Shown here: positions 1-9,059 of the stretch, one piece after another | Numbering within the stretch: position 1 is the first letter of the stretch | Layout of the letters: each line of letters starts with the position of its first letter | Assembly (NCBI GenBank): GCA_022539475.1 | Contig: VCMS01000256.1 | Location: 1-64,000 of the forward strand | Length of the DNA: 64,000 bases | Reading direction: 5' to 3' | DNA from: Gracilaria domingensis | Taxonomy: Eukaryota > Rhodophyta > Florideophyceae > Gracilariales > Gracilariaceae | Translations under genes and position numbers: made by a program | The notes under the pieces: generated by a model | Seen by the model: only the letters and a program-made list of their open reading frames with translations | Database searches by the model: none | What the model was told of the DNA's origin: nothing

Positions 1-1
1 C

Positions 2-220
2 CGATGTTGTGCGAAAAGTTTCATTTGAAGATGTAAAGTCCGAATCAGAGAGAGAGAAGTTGCTGAGTGAGAAACGAGGTTCCTAGAACACAGGCGAGAA
101 CCAAGTCTCAGTTGTGATTGCTAACCCTTCAGATAATGAAGATTCCGTTACTACCGCAAACAGAGATGCGGAAGGGAAGCCTCTGCCCAAACAACCACGA
201 ACTAGCCCTCTTCTCTCAGA
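2..220 (+). pseudogene. Older retroelement gag fragment, part 1 (interrupted by E1)
   Basis: The plus strand is open from base 3 in one frame for 72 codons except for one TAG at 84-86. The peptide is charged and disordered (Glu/Lys/Ser rich), with no domain of its own. The frame is fixed by its continuation: removing the E1 element and one copy of the TSD TCAGA joins codon TCA at 216-218 directly to GAG, and the same frame runs on to the aspartic-protease motif at 13200-13240. It is therefore the gag-like part of a plus-strand retroelement into which E1 jumped. The 5' end lies outside the window. The identity as gag is inferred from position before the protease, not from a recognised domain. 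Confidence 0.6.
216..220. repeat. Target-site duplication of E1, left copy
   Basis: TCAGA immediately left of the E1 LTR. The matching copy is at 12831-12835 immediately right of the other LTR. Five base pairs is the usual integrase footprint of Ty3/gypsy elements, and the interrupted host reading frame is restored if one copy is removed. Confidence 0.85.
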
Positions 221-1208
221 TGTAGAGCAAAACCCTGCGCTAGGCGCGATGGGGAATCTCCACTAGGATGTCCGAGTCCTACTCCCTGGATGGGATAGAA
301 ACAGAGGTAGAACCCTCTGTCCGTGGGCGAGTCGCGAGACAAGCCGGGTGTAAGACCGGAGACGGTGACTGGATATACCTACAGAGATGAGATGCAAAGA
401 ACGGTGTAGATCCAGAGGTGGAGTGTGATCCGAACCTGGAGAGATGGAGAGAAAGGGAACCGTGTCAACGGGGGAAAGCTCACGGTGCAACCCACCGAAG
501 CGGAGCTACGGACCGTGCCAACCGGCGGGAACAGGTCCGATAGCGGAGCGACGCACAAAAGCGTGCCAAAAATATACCCAATACTGGGGCGGAAGCAATA
601 CCTGAACCAAGTGAACGGGTGACAACAACAGTCACGAAAGTAAACAACAAAATACAATGACAACAACAATGGACCGATACAACGATAGATATAACAAAGA
701 TTCCAGAGATGGCAAGATGCAAGCTTCCTAAGTGACCCTGAGGGGTAGTAGCGCCGAAACCAATCGTGGTTACTCTCCGAGGGGAGTGGTAAACCTACGT
801 AGGCAGCTGTCTACTATAGCCCGATCCTCAACAGGACGCGACTCAGTTGTCCATTTACTTGGAGGCTCCAGGGTGAGATCACCCGAGCATATATACTATT
901 ACTACTACGGTATCTACAGTGCACACCTCCCGAGGGTCATACACGTGGGCGAACCACGGTTAGGGCGCAGGGTATTCCCCAACCGGCGTGGCACAAATAT
1001 CTAACTAACCAGCTGCACCACGTGCCCTACTATCACACCTACTAGGCACTTCCCATGCAGGGTCCACCTATTAAGGGTCCAACCAAACCATCCCAACAAT
1101 ACCCAAAATTAAAGGGAGTTTTCATAACTTAGCCACGTCATTGGCCATCGGTACCATCTCATTATGAGAACCGTGATGCATCCGATAGTGGAAAGGCGTT
1201 GCTCCACA
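221..1208 (-). repeat. E1 3' LTR
   Basis: Direct repeat of 11386-12830 once the insert at 11853-12306 is removed. On the element strand it begins TGTGGAGC and ends CTACA, the usual TG...CA ends. A TATA-like stretch lies on the minus strand at about 889-896. Small open frames inside it (for example 732-1004 on the plus strand) also occur in the other LTR and look fortuitous. Confidence 0.92.
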
Positions 1209-1227
1209 TCTCCCCTTCCTTACTTCC
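1209..1227 (-). other. E1 polypurine tract
   Basis: On the element strand this is an uninterrupted purine run broken by a single T, directly abutting the 3' LTR. It is the expected site and composition for the plus-strand DNA primer of an LTR retrotransposon. It also fixes the element's orientation as minus. Confidence 0.75.
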
Positions 1228-1305
1228 TTAGGTTCGAGCGCGAGCGCGAGAGCGACGGCGAAGTACCGACATCCGGAGCATGATCCTTCTTCTACTCTGG
1301 CAGGA

Positions 1306-3217
1306 ATGAATCCGAATCCGTTCCATACCAACCCGCTCCCGGGGAACTCGTCGTCAGCTCCGCAAGCGGCGTCTGAGGTGCCCTCGGGCAGTGCGTCGCA
1401 ACAAGAACATCCTCCTCAAGGCCCCTCCCAATACTTCGGTGGGTTTCAGTCAGCTCCTCTCCCTCAAGGGAATCCGTATAGTGGTCCGTTCAATCAACCC
1501 TATGCGGGGTACAACCATCTCCGGTTCTTCCCTTCTGAGACGCATGCTCCGGTCCCGCAAGCAGTGGCTCCTTTCAGCTTCTACGAGGCGTATCCCCATC
1601 CGAGTGCTCCTCTTCCGATGCCTCCGGCTCCTCCAGTTGCTCCTACACAGCAGGCTTTCGATCCTAACGCCATTGCTTGGAATGCCGAGCAGGCTGTCCC
1701 GTTGACGGTGAACACCCGTGGGTGGATTAGTCGTGAGTTCCTCGTGAATCGGGATATCCGCCGCGAGGGCATTTTCTTCTCCCGCGCGCCGTGGTTTCAC
1801 CCGACAGCAGTTGCCGATGAGGCTCTCATCGATTCTTACGCCGTGAACGGAGTGCCCCCAGGTGGGATCCCCCGAGATCCAGTACGCTCCCGCGAGTGGC
1901 GAACCCGCATTGCGGTGGAACCTCACTTGCTCTGATGTGAACGTGGAGAGTCCCTTGACCAAGCGCGTGGGGAGATGGCTCGTCTGGCTTACTCCAGGGT
2001 TGAAAGGTTGCGATATGATCATCCGATTCTGGCAGAATTCGACTTCGACGTGTCGCACTACCGTACCTACGGGGAGGTTTCATATGGCAACGCGTTGGGC
2101 CGGGTTTCGGGAAGCGGAGCATCGGTATCACTTTGGTGAAGTGGATCCTGATATCCTCCTGTGGAGTCGTCCCTTGCTGAGGGCAGAGTTCCGATACCTG
2201 TCACGGAGTAGGCGTCACAACCGTGATCTCTATGATTTCGAGAGGAGGGTCCGGTTTGAGCGGAATGCGCGCTCCCGTCGGAGACATCTGATTCCGTATC
2301 CAAATTTGGAGGTTGATCGTTTACGCTTCGATGCGTTACCGTCCCGATACGTGGGCCTTCCATCGTGGTGGAGTCGGGTTGAGGTCCCTGCGGGGTGTTT
2401 CGCTGAACTCCCGCCGAGCATCTACTATATCGGCTCGCGGTTGATAGACAATCCCGACTCGGGCTATTGGTCGTTGGTATTCGCCGAGTGGGCTGCCCGC
2501 GCAGCGGTTCATCTCTTGTGGGATGTGTACGACCATTACCGATTGTGGTATCTCCCTCCGAATCTCAGGTGGCTCCTCCGAAGGATTGATCTCACGACCC
2601 CCTTGGGTTCTGAAGCTAACCAGGAAGAGGTTGGGGAGTTGTTGGATGTCATCGACAGGGTCGATTGGGACCGAGTTCCCGTAGCTTGGCAGCCTGACAG
2701 GCGACAGCGTTTCCGCGACCGATCACCGGGGCGAATTTCCACCCGTTCCGGGGTCTGGGTGTACTACGACCCGTGGGAGCGACAGTTCATCTCCGAGGAG
2801 CAAGCGACTGCAATAGCGGCTATGCCCCGCGCAATGCCGGTCGGTCACCCAGTAGGGTTCGTGTTCCTCGAGGATTACGCCGTTCCGTCGGATGCACCTG
2901 ATCCAATGTTGGACGATGATGAGATTGCCACCGTAGCCGGGCCAGCACGGCTGACAGGAATTCCGAACTCGGATCCTAACGCGGCAGCGGTCCCAACAGA
3001 GGGCGTTCAAGCCCCTGCGGGATGGTCCTTGATCGCTCCCACTACTCAGCCTGCCAATTCGGCTAGAAGTGTGGCTTCCCTTCGTGCTGACCTCCTGGCT
3101 CATGGCATTCCGATCCCCGCGGGAGTGAACACCGTTGCGGGGCTCGCGGCTCTCGCGAGCGAGTACTTCACGCAAAATCCCAACACGGGAAGCGGTGCTC
3201 CCTCCACTGGCGGCTAG
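1306..3217 (+). pseudogene. E1 antisense ORF (aORF), broken by one stop and one frameshift
   Basis: Plus-strand ORF inside a minus-strand element, between pol and the 3' LTR. It starts at ATG 1306. The first frame runs to a TGA at 1933-1935 and, past it, still reads as protein to about 2090. From there the frame beginning before 1862 continues without stops to 3217. The N-terminal 110 residues are rich in Pro, Gln and Ser. The middle is rich in Trp, Tyr and Arg and looks folded. The last 100 residues are Ala/Pro rich with a helix-like segment that weakly recalls a SAP motif. I recognise no family. The downstream two thirds have a clear counterpart in E2 (48811-49640), including the motif pairs VWVYYDP/VFVFFDP and GHPVGFV/DYPTGFV. 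Antisense ORFs between pol and the 3' LTR are known in some plant Ty3/gypsy elements (Grande, for example), but the function is unknown. Confidence 0.7.
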
Positions 3218-3608
3218 CCCCTCATGAGGTCTTCCTCCAATCTTAGAGTGTCTTGTGATAGTTTCCAATTAAAGCCAGCTAGTGGCAAATTTTCCCTTAC
3301 CCTCGTCGAGGTATGCTTCTCGGCCACGAGCTTCTTCTTCTTCCTTCTTCCTCAACAGGATCTGTTCTTTCTCAATTCTCTTCCAGTTCCTGGCCACATA
3401 GTGCAGATGTCTTAATTCCTTTTTAGGCAGTTTCTACTTCTCCGTAATACGGAAGTCTCCCGATAATTCGGTAATTCTACTACATCTCTCCTATGATACA
3501 GAGGATCTCATCCTACTTCTTTCTCTTCTTCTTCTCTTCTGAGCATCCTTCTTCGGACTTCTTACCGCACGGCGGGCATGAGTACTATAAAGCACACCGG
3601 TAAGCGGG
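3218..3608. other. Convergent intergenic spacer of E1
   Basis: Spacer of 391 bp between the 3' end of the antisense ORF and the 3' end of the chromodomain reading frame. It is rich in CTT/TTC runs (for example 3330-3350 and 3520-3540) and I see no ORF or hairpin of note. E2 has a spacer of almost the same length (383 bp, 49641-50023) in the same place. Confidence 0.5.
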
Positions 3609-3989
3609 CTACCCGACCATCGCGTTATCCAATGTTGGAGGCAATGGCATCCGAGTATGGCGATGATACGACATCACCTTGGACCTGGGGAGGTGTTCAA
3701 TTGGCTCCCAAGTGTCCTAGTCAGGGGGATAGCCGTACCAACGGACTTTATAGAGTAGTTTCCCTTCGGGGCTTTCCTCGTGCTCCACGATACGATCTAC
3801 CACGAATTCTTGTGAGTATAAGCCATCTTTGGCTTCTTCCTTGTCCTTTGCCGACATCGGGGAGTGACAATTGGCAAAAGCCAAGCGGGATAGTAGCTTC
3901 TTCGGGCTCTGAACCGGTTCTCGGGGCGGGGGACGGGTGAACTGTCGTGTCCTCCTGCCGTCGCGACGGAGTGCGCTAACTCCCGACAC
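3609..3989 (-). pseudogene. E1 chromodomain and C-terminal tail of Pol, split by TAG
   Basis: Minus-strand frame with a chromodomain: QEFVVDRIVEH, then YKVRWYGYPPD, an in-frame TAG at 3717-3719, then DTWEPIEHLPRSK, ending in PPTLDNAMVG and a TAG at 3609-3611. The aromatic residues expected in the methyl-lysine pocket (Phe, Trp, Tyr) are present. Chromodomains at the integrase C-terminus target chromoviral Ty3/gypsy insertion to histone-marked chromatin. The frame differs from that of pol, so at least one frameshift lies between about 4465 and 3990. The TAG replaces what is normally an acidic or polar residue before DTWEP, so a single base change could account for it. Confidence 0.85.
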
Positions 3990-4464
3990 GGGCGTCCAAT
4001 TGCCTCACAAGTGAGCTCAATCAAAAGCTCTCTATCTCCGGATTCCGGCAAACTCTTTTCTATCCCAGACGGGCGACTAACCAACAAACGGTAGCGTCCG
4101 TGCTGGGAAGCTACTTTCACTTTGGCCGCGGAAGAGCCGTTGGGACGGAGAAGTGGTGCACAGCACTCCGTGTGCAGGGCGGGGGAACGTCGGGCCACGG
4201 CGCGTGACCTGCCGTGCACTCCATTTTCATTGGATAGTAGGGCGCGCGCGTGCACGAGTGTGCGCCACACGTCTTGTGAACGGTATCTACAGTGTCAGAC
4301 CCCGGCCGACGGTTGCCAAGCGGCGTGCACGACTCTCCAGCAATGGCCCTCGATTACAGCGTGTAATCTCAAATCTCCCGCCAGCGGGCTGCGCATGCAC
4401 ACTATCGGTAGTGCCGTTTACCATGATTACGGGTCCTACGCGTGGTAGCGTTCCGTGTTCTTCA
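3990..4464 (-). other. Degenerate linker between E1 pol and chromodomain
   Basis: On the minus strand several short frames are open here. One (4270 downward) reads like a basic linker from about 4140 to 3990 and would then need a frameshift into the chromodomain frame. No stop-free frame spans the stretch. It corresponds in position to the long disordered linker of E2 (50240-51200). Confidence 0.4.
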
Positions 4465-4884
4465 TTACGCCCTCAAGGAGGACTTCTCCACTTCCTTCTT
4501 CAGGCTTTCCAGGGTAATCCGCAAGGATTCTTCTCTTCTTTCTCCTCCCGCTACGGGCTGTTCCCAGGTGGGCTATACATCGCTCTCCATGTCGCTTCGT
4601 CCCACAAAGGGGTCGGCGGAGACTGTGCGTTCGCGCGAGCGAGATGCGGTACGCTCCAACGACTTGGATTGAAACCCAATGGGGCTACTAACTTTCTTAG
4701 CAGCAGCACTCCCAGCAGGGGATTCTTCACTTCTTCTGAGGTCCTTCCTCGCCGAGCTCTCCGATTCGCGTAAATCAGCACCAACGCGACCATTCCCAGC
4801 GAGGGATTCCGTCTCATTCTGAGATTCAGCACCTCGGTCAGGTCCAGCGGATGCCGGAGCAACCGGAGCGCGATTTACACTGTC
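4465..4884 (-). pseudogene. E1 Pol linker continuing past in-frame TAGs
   Basis: Directly after the TAG at 4885-4887 that ends the long pol ORF, the same frame stays protein-like for 140 codons: a Ser/Glu/Ala/Arg-rich disordered stretch, a second TAG at 4573-4575, then a short charged helix-like segment ending at a TAA (4465-4467). The composition matches the disordered linker that follows the integrase in E2. I infer that the original Pol ran on through this region to the chromodomain. Confidence 0.6.
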
Positions 4885-7800
4885 CTATCCCTCCTTAGGG
4901 TGCAATACGGCTTCCGCATTTCGCGCCAATACCGTAGACGGGGGGTGAATCTCATGCAACTCAGTAGAGGGTGTAGGTGTAACCCGTGAGAGTCCGGGAT
5001 TATCCTTGAGCAACTCTGTTGTTTCAGGCAAGTCAGAGAGACCGCGCTGCGGGTGGGGCAAAACTGATGGACGGTTTGCTGCAGTACCCGACTGTTCGGT
5101 AACTTCATACGACGATGGATCGTTTCCGGTACCCGGCGGTGCGATAACTTCCTGTATAGGGCTCGGTGCGCGATATACGCGATCTCGCGATACCCGCTCG
5201 TGCTGATTATCGATACCAAGCACGACCGTAGTCTCCTGTACGAATACAACCCGATAGGGGCCACTGGCGATTGGAGAGAGCTTGTGGCGCTTCTCCTTCT
5301 CAGGATTGTAGTACTCCTTCCTGAGGAACACGTAATCACCAACCCGCAGCTGCGGTAGCGGCCTACGGATTCGGCTATCGAAATTGCGCTTGTAGGCTAG
5401 TTGAGCTTTCTCCATAGAGCGCTTAGCAATAGGCACCAGCGTGGTTAACCATTTCTTCCACACTTCGCGGTGTAGCCTCGGTGTCGAGTACTCGTCCATG
5501 GTTGGCTGTGCCTCAATGGCAAGAGGAGGTGGTCTCCTTGACAGGACTAACTCGAAAGGGAACAAAGACGTTACCCGATGTACCTGGGTGTTGTACGCGT
5601 ATGTAATGGCGTCTGTGTACAAATCCCAAGTCTTGGGGTGTTCCGCAACGTAGGATCTCAATGCACCAAGAATGGTTCGATTAAATCTCTCTGCCTGACC
5701 ATTAGTTTGGGGGTGATATGTTGTTGTAAACAGATTCCTAATGTCGAGGATGCGACAAACGTCTTGAAAGAATTTCAACGTGAACTGGGAGCCGTTGTCG
5801 GAGAGTAAGTGTACCGGTGGTCCATAGACAAAGACCCAGTGGGTAACAAACGCCTGAGCCACAGCCGCAGCAGTTATCCGCTTGAGCGGCACAGTCCGTA
5901 CCAGCTTTGAGAAGCGATCGGTGATTACCAAGAGGTATTGATTCCCTTGCGAAGTTTTGATCAATTCGCCCAGAATGTCAATGGTGACAAACTCTAGCGG
6001 CGCCCTTGCAGAGAATAGCTTCAACTTCTTTGAATGCTTCCTCCGCTTGATATCGTTCTTGGCACATTCCTGACAGGATCGACGTACTGCATGGCAGTCG
6101 AATGCCATTGCCGGCCAGTAAAAATCCTTTCTCAATGTGAGATACAACTTTCTTCCTCCCGGATTGGCTCCCAACTTCACATAGTGAGAGAGGTGAAGAA
6201 CTCCACTCTGTAAGGAGTGCGGCACCACTATTTGTGGGTTCGTTGACACCTTTCTTATTAGGTAGCCTTGATTATTCACCTGAAAGGGCAAGTGGTATCC
6301 ACCGTTCAGACGGGCTCGTATCTGTGTACAGAAGGGATCCATCTGCTGTTCCCGTATCATCTCCTCGGGCGTGATGGGTATAAATGACCCGGTACCCGGT
6401 TCAGCGGATCGTGTGACGAGTATATCGTCACAAACGTCATCCGTCACAATTTCCATACTCCCCTCAAGGTCACCAACCATAAAACATGGGATGTCGGCGT
6501 CCCCGGTAGGCTCGGCTTCAGCTGCTGTGCCCAAACGGGATAGGGCGTCCGCCTGGAGGTTAAGGGAGCCTTTCTTGTACACTACTTCGAAGTCGAATTC
6601 CGACAGTCGGAGTCTCCAAGGCATCAGGCGTCCCGATGGTTCGGTGATTTCCATCAGCCAGCGAAGGCACTTGTGGTCGGTGTGTACACGAAAGTGGGTT
6701 CCCATCAAATATGGTCTGAGTGTCGATAATGCCCAGACTACGGCAAGACATTCCTTCTCGGAAACTGAGTAATTCCGTTCATGGACGTTTAGCGATCTCG
6801 ACCAGTACCCAATAGGGTGTCGTTCCCCGGTCTCATCGGTTTGAAACAAAGCGCACCCAACCTGGTTTGCGCTGGCGTCAGTGTCGACCTCATAGGATAA
6901 CCCAGGTTTGGGGAGAGCCAGAATTGGCGGAGACGTCACGGCTTCAACCAATGCCGCGAACGCGGAGGTCTCTTCACCTCCAAAGGGGTCCAATTCAACA
7001 GGTTTTCCTTTCGTAAGGAGCTTGTTCAACGGTGAAGCAATGTCCGCAAAGTTCGGAACGAAACGTCGGTATACGTTACACAGTCCTAAGAAGGATCGCA
7101 GCTCTGTTTGAGTTCTCGGATGTTTCGCCTCCTTCAAGGATTTGACCTGCACTTCATCGACTGAAAGCTTTCCGGGACGGATTATGTGACCCAGATACTT
7201 GAGCGATTCGGTGAAGAACTCGCACTTCTTGAGTTTCAATGTGATCCATGCGTCGCGCAGTACTCTCATAACGTCCCGCACATGGGCCAGATGATCATCC
7301 AGATTGTTGGAAAAAACGACGATATCGTCCAGATACACCAAACATGTGGTCCACTTAAATCGTGCCAGTATGATATCGACCGCACGCTGGAATGTAGCGG
7401 GTGCATTAGTTAACCCAAAGGGCATTCTCCGGAAACGGTATAGGCCTTGATGGCATACGAACGCCGTCTTATCTCGGTCTTTTTCCCTGATGGGAACCTG
7501 CCAGTATCCCCAGTTAGCGTCAAGGGTGGTGAACACGTTCGCGCTCCCAAGAGAATCGGTATATTCGTCCATCCGGGGTATCGGATATACATCTTTCACT
7601 GTCACCGCATTAAACTTTCGGTAATCGATACAAAATCTCCAAGATCCATCCGGTTTCGGAACTAGCACTACTGGTGACGCCCAAGGCGATTGAGCTGCTT
7701 CAATAACGCCAGCCCGCAACATCTTCTCAACTTGAGACTTCTCTTCCTCCCGAGCCTTCGGTCTGGCCCGATAGGGGTGTTGCGCAATCGGCCGAGTATT

Positions 7801-8757
7801 CGGAAGCAAGTCAATGCAATGCTCAGTTCCTCCAATCGTTCCTAGAGTTCCGTCCCATATGGGAGTGAATTCCCGCAGCATCTCGCGAAGCTTCTCCCGA
7901 TGGGATTCCGGTACATGCTCCAAATCAAGCTTCATCAATTCCTCAACAGGATCCTTCAAATCACTGCCAGGTGGCACAGGACTAACCTCTAGAGGTCTCG
8001 GATTGTCTGAACCCGAGTCTTCTTGGGCTTGTTCCGTATCCACGGCTTCAACAACTTGTGACTCGGCGCTCTCTTTCCCCTCTTTAGGGTCAGACACTCC
8101 GAGAACCTTGGCGATAGGTATCTTTGTCGGAACGACCGCAGTCAGGTGTGGCAGCACAGTAACAATCACTTGGTTCTTTACCAGCCACTGAGTGGATTTT
8201 CCAAAGTTGGCGACCATGACCTTGAAGGGTTGATCTGGTTGGATAGTGACCACTCCATTAGCAAGAGCGATTTGGCGCTGTTCATATAAAGCCGGTAACG
8301 GTTGTATCGTGTGGAGGCCCCATTGTGTGGTGTTGACGTCGACCCATACCTGGGACTCTGGTGGCAACTGCACGGACTTCGTGACGTGTAGTTTTGTCGA
8401 CACCATGCCATCGTTGGAGGCTTCTTGCGCGGGCGGCAGCGGTACGTGCTTCCGCGTAGCGGCTCGAAACGGTTTCCGAACAATCGGCAGTATCGACCCG
8501 TCTTCCATTTCCACTTGGCGTTTCCGCGGACGGATTGCTTCCACGAACCGATCGCAGAGGTCACAACCGAAAATAATCCGGGCAGCCAATGAGTCACAGA
8601 CGACAAAGTCAAGTTGTACCAAACAAGTTCCTAATCGTACAAGGAGTGTAATATAACCAGCCGTTCTCAACGGATTATTGTTCGCATGGGCGAGATTTAG
8701 GGCAGGGCCGAAACGGATTGTCTCCCGAAGAGTGGGCGGGATTAGCTTCTTGTTGAT
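4885..8757 (-). CDS. pol: E1 Pol: protease end, reverse transcriptase, RNase H, integrase
   Basis: Frame open from the TAG at 8758-8760 to the TAG at 4885-4887. The 1261-codon ORF from 8670 shows, in order: the end of the aspartic protease; reverse transcriptase with the catalytic CLVYLDDIVVFSNN near residue 445; RNase H beginning VDTDAS near 597 and ending LQADALSR; the integrase zinc region; the integrase core with TIDILG (about 898), SDNG (about 959) and QAERFN (about 993), an intact D,D(35)E set; and a GPY-like module. In the HHCC zinc motif the second His appears as Asn (GANPGG; E2 has GGHAGG), so the zinc site may be damaged while SCQEC is intact. The order RT-RNase H-integrase marks Ty3/gypsy rather than Ty1/copia. 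The first ATG is uncertain because Pol should be made from gag by frameshifting. Confidence 0.93.
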   Translation of the reverse strand: MNKKLIPPTLRETIRFGPALNLAHANNNPLRTAGYITLLVRLGTCLVQLDFVVCDSLAARIIFGCDLCDRFVEAIRPRKRQVEMEDGSILPIVRKPFRAATRKHVPLPPAQEASNDGMVSTKLHVTKSVQLPPESQVWVDVNTTQWGLHTIQPLPALYEQRQIALANGVVTIQPDQPFKVMVANFGKSTQWLVKNQVIVTVLPHLTAVVPTKIPIAKVLGVSDPKEGKESAESQVVEAVDTEQAQEDSGSDNPRPLEVSPVPPGSDLKDPVEELMKLDLEHVPESHREKLREMLREFTPIWDGTLGTIGGTEHCIDLLPNTRPIAQHPYRARPKAREEEKSQVEKMLRAGVIEAAQSPWASPVVLVPKPDGSWRFCIDYRKFNAVTVKDVYPIPRMDEYTDSLGSANVFTTLDANWGYWQVPIREKDRDKTAFVCHQGLYRFRRMPFGLTNAPATFQRAVDIILARFKWTTCLVYLDDIVVFSNNLDDHLAHVRDVMRVLRDAWITLKLKKCEFFTESLKYLGHIIRPGKLSVDEVQVKSLKEAKHPRTQTELRSFLGLCNVYRRFVPNFADIASPLNKLLTKGKPVELDPFGGEETSAFAALVEAVTSPPILALPKPGLSYEVDTDASANQVGCALFQTDETGERHPIGYWSRSLNVHERNYSVSEKECLAVVWALSTLRPYLMGTHFRVHTDHKCLRWLMEITEPSGRLMPWRLRLSEFDFEVVYKKGSLNLQADALSRLGTAAEAEPTGDADIPCFMVGDLEGSMEIVTDDVCDDILVTRSAEPGTGSFIPITPEEMIREQQMDPFCTQIRARLNGGYHLPFQVNNQGYLIRKVSTNPQIVVPHSLQSGVLHLSHYVKLGANPGGRKLYLTLRKDFYWPAMAFDCHAVRRSCQECAKNDIKRRKHSKKLKLFSARAPLEFVTIDILGELIKTSQGNQYLLVITDRFSKLVRTVPLKRITAAAVAQAFVTHWVFVYGPPVHLLSDNGSQFTLKFFQDVCRILDIRNLFTTTYHPQTNGQAERFNRTILGALRSYVAEHPKTWDLYTDAITYAYNTQVHRVTSLFPFELVLSRRPPPLAIEAQPTMDEYSTPRLHREVWKKWLTTLVPIAKRSMEKAQLAYKRNFDSRIRRPLPQLRVGDYVFLRKEYYNPEKEKRHKLSPIASGPYRVVFVQETTVVLGIDNQHERVSRDRVYRAPSPIQEVIAPPGTGNDPSSYEVTEQSGTAANRPSVLPHPQRGLSDLPETTELLKDNPGLSRVTPTPSTELHEIHPPSTVLARNAEAVLHPKEG

Positions 8758-9059
8758 CTAGTTGGGGGCAGCTCCTGTATCCAGGACAGCTAATTGCCTG
8801 ACCATGAGTTGGGTGGACAGGCCAAGGTCGGCATACACCTTGTAATTACTCTTGGCCATTACCAGGAATTTATCCGGAGCACGGAAATTTCGGGACCGTA
8901 CCCACGGGCGACGAAGAACACCACAGTGTTCCGAATCCACGTCAGTGGCAGCCATCTTCCTTGTTAGGATTCTAACAGCCGGGGAGTGAAGCGGAGGCGC
9001 CTCGGGCGTCTTCAGCTTCGGCTCAGAAGACGCCGACCGCGGAGGGGAGACTCCCAAGT
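8758..9059 (-). pseudogene. E1 aspartic protease N-terminal part, ending at TAG
   Basis: The minus-strand frame contains the retropepsin active-site triad in VLDTGAAPN, directly followed by a TAG at 8758-8760 and then by in-frame protease sequence into Pol. E2 reads VIDTGAGPNF at the same place, so the TAG replaces one ordinary residue. This frame is offset by one base (-1) from the gag frame that ends at 9060-9062, and the two overlap around the gag stop. That arrangement suggests -1 frameshifting for Gag-Pol, although I see no canonical slippery heptamer at the overlap. Confidence 0.8.

Noticed and set aside
732-1004. 90-codon plus ORF, repeated at 12354-12626
   Set aside because: It lies in both LTRs, opposite to the element's strand, so its repetition is explained by LTR duplication; no protein-like conservation beyond that.
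1862-3217. ORF starting at ATG 1862 as an independent gene
   Set aside because: The frame upstream (from 1306) is clearly coding and overlaps it, and the coding signal only passes to this frame near 2090. It is the second part of one broken antisense ORF.
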